Shown: one piece after another, positions 9,696-17,293 of the stretch
Layout: the number at the start of each line of letters is the position of its first letter
How positions within the stretch are numbered: the stretch's first letter is position 1
Assembly (NCBI GenBank): GCA_035772405.1
Contig: JAYKKM010000193.1
Coordinates: 3,688,501-3,752,500, forward strand
Reading direction: 5' to 3'
Source: Chrysogorgia sp. JL179-B06
Taxonomy: Eukaryota; Cnidaria; Anthozoa; Scleralcyonacea; Chrysogorgiidae
Length of the DNA stretch: 64,000 nt
Position numbers and translations under genes: made by a program
Notes under the pieces: model-generated
Database searches by the model: none
Seen by the model: the letters and a program-made list of their open reading frames with translations, nothing else
What the model was told of the DNA's origin: nothing

Positions 9696-10251
9696 ACGAG
9701 AAATTGTGATTGGCCCCATGTTCGCAGGAAAAACGACAGAGACTCTCCGCAGGTTAGTTGCGTTAAGTAAATCGGGACTTAGAGTCCTTTACATGAACAA
9801 CACAGGTGACACTAGACGAACCGACCACGCGTTCTCCACACATCGTCAGACCATTGTTGTTGGATCAGACAGTTTACCTGCGAAGTTAATCACCAACCTT
9901 CCGAGTTCTTTCGAGCTAGCTGACTACGACGTCATCGGAATTGATGAAGGCCATTGGTACTCTGATCTACTCCCAGTTATTCGCGACTACATTAAAGCTG
10001 GCATTCACGTCATTATTTGTGGTCTCATAACAACAGAGCGCTTAAAAAGACTTGGTGAGCTCGACACACTCTTTCCAATGGCAGACGACATCACATTTCT
10101 AAAAGCGTATTGCGCTGTTTGTCGTGACACTCGCGGAACAACTGTTGAAGCGCCATTCAATTGGAGATATAATCCAGGACCATCATTCGTTGGTGGTGCT
10201 GAGCAATATCGTGCAGTGTGCAGACGTCATCATCCTTCCACACAAAATTAA
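9679..10251 (+). CDS. Thymidine kinase, TK1-like
   Basis: 190 aa; phosphorylates thymidine to dTMP in the salvage pathway, supplying precursors for DNA synthesis. The P-loop GPMFAGKT lies at residues 12-19. The STHR segment is at 53-56 and the Walker-B/lid region DEGHW at 89-93 (H replaces the usual Q). The structural zinc site is CAVC at 145-148 and C-x2-H at 181-184 (usual form CxxC), and the lasso GG..Y is at 172-177. The length matches cellular and poxviral type-II kinases. Start ATG follows GGTATAGTAATC. The gene is intact and convergent with the BRO-N gene. Thymidine kinase is not part of the standard Polinton gene set. Confidence 0.9.
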   Translation: MEKVGKREIVIGPMFAGKTTETLRRLVALSKSGLRVLYMNNTGDTRRTDHAFSTHRQTIVVGSDSLPAKLITNLPSSFELADYDVIGIDEGHWYSDLLPVIRDYIKAGIHVIICGLITTERLKRLGELDTLFPMADDITFLKAYCAVCRDTRGTTVEAPFNWRYNPGPSFVGGAEQYRAVCRRHHPSTQN

Positions 10252-10468
10252 GGGTGTTCTCGGATACCCCACTTTTTAAATTTATACATTGGTCACATGA
10301 AGCGTCCAATGTCTCATAGAAACATTTTTTTCACACAGTGGTCAGAGAAAGTTTCGCAGATATTTTTATCGAGTTAAAAAACGTCTTTAAAAAATGCTAG
10401 AACAGTTGTCACTTCAAGCGTCGTCTCAACAATGAGAACGAGTGCTAATTCGACTTATTACTCGCTGT
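10252..10468. other. Convergent spacer
   Basis: 217 bp between convergent genes; AT-rich with T- and A-runs, likely 3' untranslated and polyadenylation region for both. No gene seen. Confidence 0.5.
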
Positions 10469-11236
10469 CTAAAAAGTCTCTTTACAATAACGTCTCCCAT
10501 GGTTACTCAACGCTGATTTATTTTTAAATTTACGAAAACACTGAGAACACTGGAACCCAACGTCAAAGAAATATTTTATTACCGTGGTAATAGCGTCGTC
10601 GTATGAGTCGCACAACAATGTTAGATAACCAGCGGATTTATATCTGAGTAGGAGAGAGTCTTGCTCTTTGGATGTCTTGCCTGTGCCACCTGGATTCTTG
10701 AACTCAATCACAAGCCCAATGTGCTGTCGGTTTGCATTAGCAATAATCAAATCAGGTGTTCCACGTTGGTAACCTTTTTTCCACGAATTTATTCTCTTCG
10801 CAGAAGTGTCTTGATTTTCACCAAGCCCGGCTATCAAAATAGCCTCTGGATAGTACTTCCTAAGAAAACCAACAACTTTCGTATGAAGGTCGAACTCAGT
10901 GATCATTTTAAACTGATTGTGTTTGAGACCGACGTCAGCTAAACCCTTTCTAATGCTTGGTAAGACTTCTGAGTGCACCCACCTTCCAAAGTGTTTCGCA
11001 CGCTCCATTTTACTCGAGAACGCTAACGAGTAGACCCCAAGTTCGTTGATAAACGAGGCCTGTTCCATCTTCATTTTACAGTCAGGTTCGACGTGGTCGT
11101 TAACTGCGTCTTTTGGTCGAGCATAACCTAGAGCGCTCGCGACTTCTTTCGCTTTGAACCATATATCACCGTTGTGATTAACCGTTGTGATTTGGTGACC
11201 ATCGAAATCGAATAATCGAAGTATCGCGGAAGTCAT
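10469..11236 (-). CDS. BRO-N + PD-(D/E)XK nuclease + zinc finger fusion
   Basis: 255 aa from the ATG at 11236; the upstream in-frame codon is GTG, and ACTATATAGTG precedes the ATG. Residues about 4-100 form a BRO-N domain (baculovirus/phage antirepressor-like): WFKAKEVASALGY and VHSEVLPSIRKGL. Residues 115-220 look like a VRR-NUC/Holliday-resolvase-type nuclease with GTPDLII and a downstream EFK triad and KTSKEQ. The C-terminus has a CCHC finger (CSQCF...H...C). A DNA-binding, DNA-cleaving protein; a role in recombination or replication-intermediate processing is inferred. BRO-N genes are common in large DNA viruses. Confidence 0.82.
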   Translation of the reverse strand: MTSAILRLFDFDGHQITTVNHNGDIWFKAKEVASALGYARPKDAVNDHVEPDCKMKMEQASFINELGVYSLAFSSKMERAKHFGRWVHSEVLPSIRKGLADVGLKHNQFKMITEFDLHTKVVGFLRKYYPEAILIAGLGENQDTSAKRINSWKKGYQRGTPDLIIANANRQHIGLVIEFKNPGGTGKTSKEQDSLLLRYKSAGYLTLLCDSYDDAITTVIKYFFDVGFQCSQCFRKFKNKSALSNHGRRYCKETF

Positions 11237-11260
11237 CACTATATAGTCTCCCACAAAAAA

Positions 11261-11401
11261 CTACTCGATGTGGGCGCTAGGTTTTTTATAGATCTGGTTT
11301 GTTGTGTACCAACGCATCAGATGTGTTTTATTAGTCTTCAGTTCTCTACGTCGTCTGAAAAAGTTTCTAATGTTACGAACCAGTTTTCTAAGCCAACCCA
11401 T
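11261..11401 (-). CDS. Small basic protein (46 aa)
   Basis: ATG at 11401, stop TAG at 11261-11263. The N-terminus MGWLRKLVRNIRNFFRRRRE is an amphipathic, strongly cationic segment. The frame fits exactly between the stop of the myristoylation-type gene (11408) and the BRO-N gene start, with a 6-bp gap to the former, like neighbouring packed genes. It could be a membrane-active or nucleic-acid-binding virion peptide. Short length limits confidence. Confidence 0.5.
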   Translation of the reverse strand: MGWLRKLVRNIRNFFRRRRELKTNKTHLMRWYTTNQIYKKPSAHIE

Positions 11402-11407
11402 TTTAAC

Positions 11408-11614
11408 TTAGGTCACGTCTCCCACCACTCCCACAGTGTCTGATTCTGGTAACATAATAGGTATGCCGTAAGTCTTTTTAGACCTCATACCAATCTCAGC
11501 GTGGAGCTCGAGAGTCACGTCACCACGGCCAAATGATCCACCAGCTTTGAACATGTGATCAGTCGTCTTATTTATCTTATATGTTTCATGAGGTCTCGAA
11601 ATACACGCTCCCAT
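11408..11614 (-). CDS. Small protein with N-myristoylation signal
   Basis: 68 aa beginning MGACISRP. Gly2 with Ser6 fits the eukaryotic N-myristoyltransferase rule and Cys4 could be palmitoylated. The protein is therefore expected at host membranes. No hydrophobic helix. The ATG directly follows the stop codon of the fibre-like gene (TAAATG). Lipid-anchored small proteins are common among membrane-interacting virion proteins; function here is inferred. Confidence 0.7.
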   Translation of the reverse strand: MGACISRPHETYKINKTTDHMFKAGGSFGRGDVTLELHAEIGMRSKKTYGIPIMLPESDTVGVVGDVT

Positions 11615-12565
11615 TTACTTTACACCATATTCCTTCATCATTTCTCCACCCATGATTATGATGTCTCGGTTCGTCATGTAACCACTCACAATTTTCACAC
11701 CGTAGAATTCTATCAACGATGGGTACGCATAAGGTGCGAGTGGTATTCTTGGTCGATGTATTCCAAAAATTGTTCCATAGGGTGTGCCTATCTTTTTCAT
11801 ATTAGCTATGAAGTCTGAATCGGTTGACTTGGTGTTATTGACTCTGACGTGTGAGTTGCTCATTTGCCAGTGTATTGATATCATATGTATTTTACTTATG
11901 TCAACACCACTTGGAATAGTGCATATGCTCTCCATTGCTGGGATGCTACCACCATACGCGAGTCCATTAGTCATACCAGTCTTGTACCCTATGAACTTGT
12001 CCCACTGACCGTCGTCGTTTGATATAATTGTCTCCCAATTTGATCCAGCGGTGCGAGTAGGTAACCTCACTACAACAAAAATGGAAAGATCACACCATTG
12101 CATACTCGGACAGTTAAAGTGGAGACCTGACTCAAGTGGGAGTGGTGTTAACACAGGGGATAGAAAACTTTGGCTTACACTGCTGATGCCAACAATAGGA
12201 CCATAGGTTGGGTTGTTTTGCACTAATTTACTTGTTTCACCAATGGCTTTCACTTTGTTTGAACCATTGGTGTGAAACTCCACGTTTTTCAAGGCGTGTG
12301 TGCTAACGTTGAAGTCGAGCACAATGTTGTAGGACTGACTCTTGAGGAAACCTGATAGTAGTTGCTCTAGAGTTCTTTTATTGATGGCGTCTGAGTCATC
12401 GACTGGGTCTGCTACGTTTTTTATCGCTGAGCCTTGCATGTCTATTATTCCAGACATCCTTCCACCGGTCGCGCTTAATTTAGGATCTTCGTCCAGATGC
12501 CTTTTCGTTCTCTTTAGTATTTTATCGTGAGGGTCGTCAGACTCATACCCATAGTTTAGACTCAT
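11615..12565 (-). CDS. Fibre-like protein with phage-tail-fibre motif and lectin-like C-terminus
   Basis: 316 aa. Residues 34-65 carry GGRMSGIIDMQGSAIKNVAD followed by P-x-D-x2-D-A-I-N-K-R, the motif seen at the base of trimeric phage tail fibres and spikes. Residues about 130-310 have alternating beta-type hydrophobics (FVVVRLP, FIGYKTG, IHMISIHWQ) and look like a concanavalin/laminin-G-type jelly roll. Predicted capsid-attached receptor-binding fibre; domain naming is from pattern only. Tightly packed with its neighbours. Confidence 0.7.
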   Translation of the reverse strand: MSLNYGYESDDPHDKILKRTKRHLDEDPKLSATGGRMSGIIDMQGSAIKNVADPVDDSDAINKRTLEQLLSGFLKSQSYNIVLDFNVSTHALKNVEFHTNGSNKVKAIGETSKLVQNNPTYGPIVGISSVSQSFLSPVLTPLPLESGLHFNCPSMQWCDLSIFVVVRLPTRTAGSNWETIISNDDGQWDKFIGYKTGMTNGLAYGGSIPAMESICTIPSGVDISKIHMISIHWQMSNSHVRVNNTKSTDSDFIANMKKIGTPYGTIFGIHRPRIPLAPYAYPSLIEFYGVKIVSGYMTNRDIIIMGGEMMKEYGVK

Positions 12566-12567
12566 TA

Positions 12568-12834
12568 CTACTTCAAGGTGTATTTGGTTAGTAGATAGCC
12601 AGAGACCGCCGAGAACCCCAACACTATCGCCAGCGTTGTCGTGTCTGACTCACTTGTGGTGGTGGCCACTGTTTTTTTCACAGGAAGTGGTGTCACATTT
12701 TCTTGGTAAACTTTTTTAGCCACCACATTTTCTTGGTGAACTTTTTTAGCCGCAAGACTCGCTGACGTTACTAAGTTAGTCAACCACATTTTCTTGGTGG
12801 ACTTTTTTAGCCGCAATCGTTGGTGTTGTCGCAT
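12568..12834 (-). CDS. Repeat-plus-membrane tail, probably displaced C-terminus of next gene
   Basis: Frame of 88 aa. Residues 29-50 contain AAKKVHQENVV and AKKVYQENV, the same peptide that ends the neighbouring 421-aa frame. A membrane helix follows, TLAIVLGFSAVSGYLLTKY, at the very C-terminus. The first dozen residues are the out-of-frame reading of the neighbour's repeat and unlikely to be a natural start. Probably this is the C-terminal part of the 12776-14041 gene, shifted by one base; alternatively a separate small overlapping gene. Confidence 0.5.
   Translation of the reverse strand: MRQHQRLRLKKSTKKMWLTNLVTSASLAAKKVHQENVVAKKVYQENVTPLPVKKTVATTTSESDTTTLAIVLGFSAVSGYLLTKYTLK
12692..12815 (-). 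repeat. Three in-gene repeats of about 32 bp
   Basis: Units at 12692-12722, 12723-12754 and 12782-12815 share CACATTTTCTTGGTGAACTT and a T6 run (A6 on the coding strand). They encode AAKKVHQENVV-like peptides. The third unit is read in a different frame from the other two. Confidence 0.85.
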
Positions 12835-14041
12835 TCAAGCGAGTGTTCACTCCAAATCTCATGGACTCTGTGGCAATCTTTAATAAGTTGTTGTACCCAG
12901 CGATTTTATTCTTGAGAATCACCACGTTGCTTGGCATTAACCATGTACTTGGCGACACTGCGAGATTTTGGACAACGTTGGTGTCTCTAATCGATTTATT
13001 CATGTTGAGAATCCATGTCGACACGTCATAGTTGATAACACTGTCAGAAAACAACTTTCGGAATTCTTGTTGGGTTTCTAAACTTCCTGCAGAACCACCA
13101 ACGACAGATACACGTGTTCTCGCTTGCGCACCAAGCGTGGAGTACACAAAGGCTTCTATGCTCTGATTTAGATATTGCAGTCCAATGTTGGTAAAACCGT
13201 CTGACAATCGCGCGACATATCGTCTGTAATCGTTATGGATATCGTTGAGTGTGAAGACTCTGGTCTCACCTGTTGTGCCATCGCTCAGGACTTTATTCTG
13301 GTAGTAATGTTTTCTGGGGATTTTGGAAATCTTGCCATACAATTCGGAAGCGTTGAATTCTCTACTTATTGATTTCATGGTCTCACCACCTTCCATTCTT
13401 CTGAGAAGTCTTCTAATGGTGAAGTACAAATGAAATCTCATCACACTTGTGACCACAGGGTGAACTTCTTGCGACACTGATAAATGTTGCAGTGAGACAC
13501 CACAACAGAAACTCGCACAATACGTCGCAAACACAACACGGTAGTAAGATTCGTTGTCATCCCACTCTGATTTTGTCTTTGACGTGGTGATTTGTAAGGT
13601 TGGTAGCTTCGACATGAAGTAGCTATTTTGGTTAACAAAGACTTTAAAGTTATTCACTGGATAATTTAACACATTCTCTGTTGGGTAGCCATCCCAAAGC
13701 CCCCAGTGGTTCTTATGACCTTTTGGTAGTGGTTGGATAGCTCCACCACCTTGCCATATTATTGGGAACTTACTATTGTGTAGCCACTTCCACATGTTTT
13801 TATCGTTTTTGAAGGTTGTGCTGGTTATGTCTGTGCTAAGGATGTCGTTGTTTCTGAAATATATGTCGACACTCATGATCTTACCGTCTTGCGAAATATT
13901 TGGATAGAACTCGAATTTGCTTAGAGTAGCGTGAGGGTACTTTTTGATAAGGTCTGCCTTCGCGTCGCGTGTAGCCTTCGATGTGTTCGCCATCGCACGC
14001 TCGTAATGCTCTCCATAGTAGTCACGAAGGGCTTTCTGCAT
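12776..14041 (-). CDS. Large unknown protein (421 aa), C-terminus frame-broken
   Basis: I take the ATG at 14041 (MQKALRDYYGEHYER) because it sits against the divergent penton gene start with TATATATAA between them; the longer frame to 14176 overlaps that gene. Features: W-rich central part (HWGLWDGYPTENV), YCASFCCG cysteine cluster, helix-rich C-terminal half. It stops just after an AAKKVHQENVV repeat, while two more repeats and a membrane helix follow in another frame. It is likely a C-terminally anchored virion protein whose last 75 residues are displaced. No family recognised. Confidence 0.7.
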   Translation of the reverse strand: MQKALRDYYGEHYERAMANTSKATRDAKADLIKKYPHATLSKFEFYPNISQDGKIMSVDIYFRNNDILSTDITSTTFKNDKNMWKWLHNSKFPIIWQGGGAIQPLPKGHKNHWGLWDGYPTENVLNYPVNNFKVFVNQNSYFMSKLPTLQITTSKTKSEWDDNESYYRVVFATYCASFCCGVSLQHLSVSQEVHPVVTSVMRFHLYFTIRRLLRRMEGGETMKSISREFNASELYGKISKIPRKHYYQNKVLSDGTTGETRVFTLNDIHNDYRRYVARLSDGFTNIGLQYLNQSIEAFVYSTLGAQARTRVSVVGGSAGSLETQQEFRKLFSDSVINYDVSTWILNMNKSIRDTNVVQNLAVSPSTWLMPSNVVILKNKIAGYNNLLKIATESMRFGVNTRLNATTPTIAAKKVHQENVVD

Positions 14042-14048
14042 ATATATA
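14042..14048. promoter_or_regulatory. TATATAA between divergent starts
   Basis: Seven bases separate the minus-strand ATG (14041) from the plus-strand ATG (14049). The sequence is a TATA-like box. Other starts in the element have TATA/GTATAA within about 20 bases, so this may be a compact promoter signal. Confidence 0.4.
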
Positions 14049-14750
14049 ATGTACCGTATGTTATACACAATGCGAAAGTTGACGGTATTCATTGAAGGTG
14101 TAGAAAAAGTCGTGTCCTTTGACAACGCAATAATGATCACGCACGACAACCCATGCATTATGGTCAAGACAGCCACCGTGTTTTGGGACTACGACAACGT
14201 ATTGGCAAACACAATCGACTTTTCCCTCGGTAGTCTCTTGCGGTTCTCAGTGCCTCAGGGACATTATAACTTCAACGCGTTGGTTGAGTACATGAAACTC
14301 CAGGTCTCTGACATGAGACCAGGCGTGCCAAGTCTCGAAATAGAGAAAATCCCATCTGGAGGATGTAGAGTAAAGACTGTGGCCCCGTTTAGATTGCTGG
14401 GGGTTGGACCTCTCCTTGGCTTCGCAGAAAATACGTTAATCCAAGGGAAGGAGTGGCACGTCAGCCCAAACAAGGTTGATATGTACAAAGGTCTGAAGTA
14501 CATTGAAGTTTCGTGCGACATCGTTGACCCTGAAAGCAATGTGGGTGTTGATGGAAAGCGTAGCAATGTGATCACAACGTTGCCAATACCCACTGAACAG
14601 TCTTTGAAGGGGTCAGTGCAACGCCATGTGGACATTGAGTCTAAGGTGGGTATTAAAAAAGGTGTTTACTCAAGTATGACGTTTCGCGTCAAACCAAATA
14701 ATGGTGGTCTTAAAATTGGCGCGGTGTTATTGGAACTGTATGTAGTGTGA
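14049..14750 (+). CDS. Minor capsid protein (penton, single jelly roll)
   Basis: 233 aa; forms capsid vertices. The pattern matches Polinton penton proteins: an N-terminal coating strand, LLGF-type mid-domain signature (RLLGVGPLLGFAENT, about residues 115-129), YIEVSCDIVDP, and a terminal GLKIGAVLLELYV strand. In-frame ATGs at 14049, 14058 and 14070 leave the exact start open. The gene is followed by the integrase with slight overlap or abutment. Confidence 0.85.
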   Translation: MYRMLYTMRKLTVFIEGVEKVVSFDNAIMITHDNPCIMVKTATVFWDYDNVLANTIDFSLGSLLRFSVPQGHYNFNALVEYMKLQVSDMRPGVPSLEIEKIPSGGCRVKTVAPFRLLGVGPLLGFAENTLIQGKEWHVSPNKVDMYKGLKYIEVSCDIVDPESNVGVDGKRSNVITTLPIPTEQSLKGSVQRHVDIESKVGIKKGVYSSMTFRVKPNNGGLKIGAVLLELYVV

Positions 14751-14755
14751 GTTAT

Positions 14756-15859
14756 ATGGAACTTGGTGTGGAAACAGAACAAGGGTTGCGAGACATTTAT
14801 TATAATCCTAAGACAGGGTACAGTGGTGTAGAGAGGTTGTATCAAAGTGCATTAGGAGACGGGTTGAAAGTAACTAGAAAAACAGTGAAAGAGTGGTTGA
14901 CCACGCAGGACACCTACACTAGGTACAAACCCATTGTGAGAAGACATAAGTTCCGCGCGACCTTTGTTGGGTTTCTTGGTGAAGAGCTCCAAATGGATTT
15001 AGTGGACATGAGTAAGCACTCAAAACAGAATGGAGGGTATTATTGGATATTGACAGGCATTGAAATATTGAGTAGATACGCTTTTGGCATTGCAGTTTAC
15101 AGAAAAGACACTAAGAACATGACTAAGGCTGTTGGAAAATTGTTGGTTGACTTTAAAGATCGGTTTGGAGCCACGCCAAAGTTAGCGCAATTTGATGATG
15201 GACTTGAGTTCTACAACGTTGGGGTGAGAAGTTTGTTGAAAGAACGTGATGTTGAATATTTCAGCACTAAGAGCGATAAAAAGGCTGCTGTTGTTGAGCG
15301 TTTCAATAGAAGTCTGAAGAGCATTATGTGGAAGTACTTTTACACCCGCGGGACGTACAAATGGATTGACGTTTTGGATCAGTTTGTGAGCAATTACAAT
15401 AGCAATGTGAATCGAAGCATTATGATGAAGCCAAAGGATGTCGATAAGTCAAACGAAGGCGAAGTTTGGACTACTTTGTTTGGTCACCAATTTGCAGACA
15501 ACCCATTGCCGAAGTTTAGAGTTGGCGAATCAGTGAGAATTAGTAAGTACAAGAGTGTGTTCACAAAGGGCTATGAAGCCAACTTCACTGAGGAGCTGTT
15601 CAAAGTGGTGAAGGTTATTCGTGGTGATCCGAATGTGTACGAAATTGAGGACATAAGTGGTGAACAGATTATTGGGAAGTTTTATGAGCAGGAATTGTCG
15701 CTGGTTAATAAGAAACATGGTGATGATGTGTACAGAGTTGAAAAGGTGTTGAAAAGAAAGAAAGTCAGAGGGAAGAAGATGGCGCTGGTCAAATGGTTGG
15801 GTTATGAGAGCAAACATAATTCGTGGATACCAGAAAGCGATATTCAAAACGTAAGCTAA
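14756..15859 (+). CDS. Retrovirus-like integrase with chromodomain
   Basis: 367 aa from the ATG at 14756; the in-frame codon at 14747 is GTG. Inserts the element and makes the 6-bp target duplication. The catalytic core has MDLVDM (Asp81/84), FDDG (Asp147/148) and VVERF (Glu181), a DDE spacing close to DD35E. The N-terminus has the Polinton DIYYNPKTGYSGVERLY pattern. Residues about 322-365 are a chromodomain (YRVEKVL...ALVKWLGY...SWIPESDI), expected to bind modified histone tails and guide target choice. Intact. Confidence 0.96.
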   Translation: MELGVETEQGLRDIYYNPKTGYSGVERLYQSALGDGLKVTRKTVKEWLTTQDTYTRYKPIVRRHKFRATFVGFLGEELQMDLVDMSKHSKQNGGYYWILTGIEILSRYAFGIAVYRKDTKNMTKAVGKLLVDFKDRFGATPKLAQFDDGLEFYNVGVRSLLKERDVEYFSTKSDKKAAVVERFNRSLKSIMWKYFYTRGTYKWIDVLDQFVSNYNSNVNRSIMMKPKDVDKSNEGEVWTTLFGHQFADNPLPKFRVGESVRISKYKSVFTKGYEANFTEELFKVVKVIRGDPNVYEIEDISGEQIIGKFYEQELSLVNKKHGDDVYRVEKVLKRKKVRGKKMALVKWLGYESKHNSWIPESDIQNVS

Positions 15860-15865
15860 TGTAAT

Positions 15866-17155
15866 ATGGCTGAAGGTGGGGAAGGTTTTGATGACTTCGA
15901 GATGGAGAACTTCAATGAGTATGATGACACCACTGATGAGCAATTAGAAGAGGAGCTTGCCGCTACTGATAAGTGGCTCAGCGACACAACCCTTGAGTAC
16001 AACACGAGTGAGATGCCGAAAGATGTTCGTGTTAATTTTATCAACAACCGCGACATTGTGAGAGAGATAAGAAGTGTGCTAGCTAGAAGGCGAGGTGGGC
16101 AAAAAGAGACGTCGTTTATTGACACTGACGATGGTGAAGCGGTGATAGTAAGGGGAACTACCACAGAAGCCCCCGCGGTAGAGTTTGTCGAACAGGGGTC
16201 ATATGGTGACGTCGATGATATGAGCTTTGATCTAGCTTTCGAAAAGAAGGCGGACGATCTTTATAGAAGATTAGGTGAGCTAAGCGCGTTCAACAAAGAG
16301 GTAGTAATAAATAAAGTAAAAAATCAAGTAAAAAGAGTCAAGCTAATAGACGAGAAAATACGTAAGTTGTACAAAAAAAGACTCAGTCGTGACGACACGT
16401 CAAGGGAAATAGCAAACAGATCATATGTGACGGACTCAGGGTCTATTCTTTTCAAACCAATGAGTAAAGATGGTAAATATGGGACACCCAAACGAATTCT
16501 AATACCTGGGAAAAATGGTTTGATCTACAGTAAAGACAAGAGTAGTAAAAACGCGATTGAGCAATTCAAACAGCTAGTTAATCAAATCTCCGAGAGTGTA
16601 GAAACAACAGTTGTCGCAACAGAGGTAGTCCCAGATGACCTCCCAGTAATTGAAACAAGAGTGGACCACGATGACATATCTGGGCTAACACAAAACGAAA
16701 ACCGCGAGCTGAATGGTGTGCTTAATCCAAGCGAAGGTGTGTTGCGTGAATCGAGAGTAGGTGATGATGGCGCACTGCAAATACAAGCAGACCACTTTCA
16801 AGAAGCAATAAATACAACATCAGGCGAACTAAATGATGAGGGCAACGAAAGCGTTGTCTTTGGGTTGAGAGAGCGTATTGTAGGGCTTGAAGAAGCGCGA
16901 GACAGAGTTATTGAACAGCGGCAAATAGAAGAGGTTAGAGCGCAACAAGAAGTCGACATTGACAGATTGCAGAAGTTCAAGGAATGGGCTAAAGAAAATA
17001 TAGTTGGGTTGAGCGCTGTGGCAATTTCAGTGGCTGGGATTATAACAACTATTATTATCGCTGGGAGATCTGCTGTTATGAGGGGCGCTATGGCTACAAA
17101 GTCGTTCGCAGAGGCTGTTAAGAATGCGATAACGAAGATGGGCTGGCTAATTTAG
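15866..17155 (+). CDS. Acidic coiled-coil membrane protein, unknown virion role
   Basis: 429 aa. Acidic N-terminus (FDDFEMENFNEYDD), charged helix-rich middle with coiled-coil potential (about 330-380), and a hydrophobic helix (VGLSAVAISVAGIITTIIIAG, about 384-404). Starts seven bases after the integrase stop and precedes the major capsid gene, so a structural or scaffold role is likely. The stop is probably premature: another frame immediately continues with a second hydrophobic segment (17122-17271). Confidence 0.75.
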   Translation: MAEGGEGFDDFEMENFNEYDDTTDEQLEEELAATDKWLSDTTLEYNTSEMPKDVRVNFINNRDIVREIRSVLARRRGGQKETSFIDTDDGEAVIVRGTTTEAPAVEFVEQGSYGDVDDMSFDLAFEKKADDLYRRLGELSAFNKEVVINKVKNQVKRVKLIDEKIRKLYKKRLSRDDTSREIANRSYVTDSGSILFKPMSKDGKYGTPKRILIPGKNGLIYSKDKSSKNAIEQFKQLVNQISESVETTVVATEVVPDDLPVIETRVDHDDISGLTQNENRELNGVLNPSEGVLRESRVGDDGALQIQADHFQEAINTTSGELNDEGNESVVFGLRERIVGLEEARDRVIEQRQIEEVRAQQEVDIDRLQKFKEWAKENIVGLSAVAISVAGIITTIIIAGRSAVMRGAMATKSFAEAVKNAITKMGWLI

Positions 17156-17271
17156 TTTATAATGCGTTGACGTTGGGTGCGAAGGGTCTCGCATGGTTGG
17201 CTCAAAATCTGTGGGTACTTGCGGTGGTACTTGCGTGGTTTGTGTATGATTATTACAAGCTAAAACGGTAG
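17122..17271 (+). pseudogene. Out-of-frame membrane tail after the 429-aa protein
   Basis: 49 open codons in the -1 frame, overlapping the end of the previous gene, with no in-frame ATG. It encodes a hydrophobic helix (NLWVLAVVLAWFVYDYY) ending in basic KLKR. It fills the gap before the major capsid ORF. Either a one-base change has displaced the C-terminus or it is reached by frameshifting; no slippery heptamer was seen in the 34-base overlap. Confidence 0.5.
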
Positions 17272-17293
17272 TAACAAAACATATGCAAAGTAT

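Noticed and set aside
14042..14176. N-terminal extension of the 421-aa Polinton protein to 14176
   Set aside because: It would overlap the divergent penton gene; the ATG at 14041 next to the shared TATA word is the better start.
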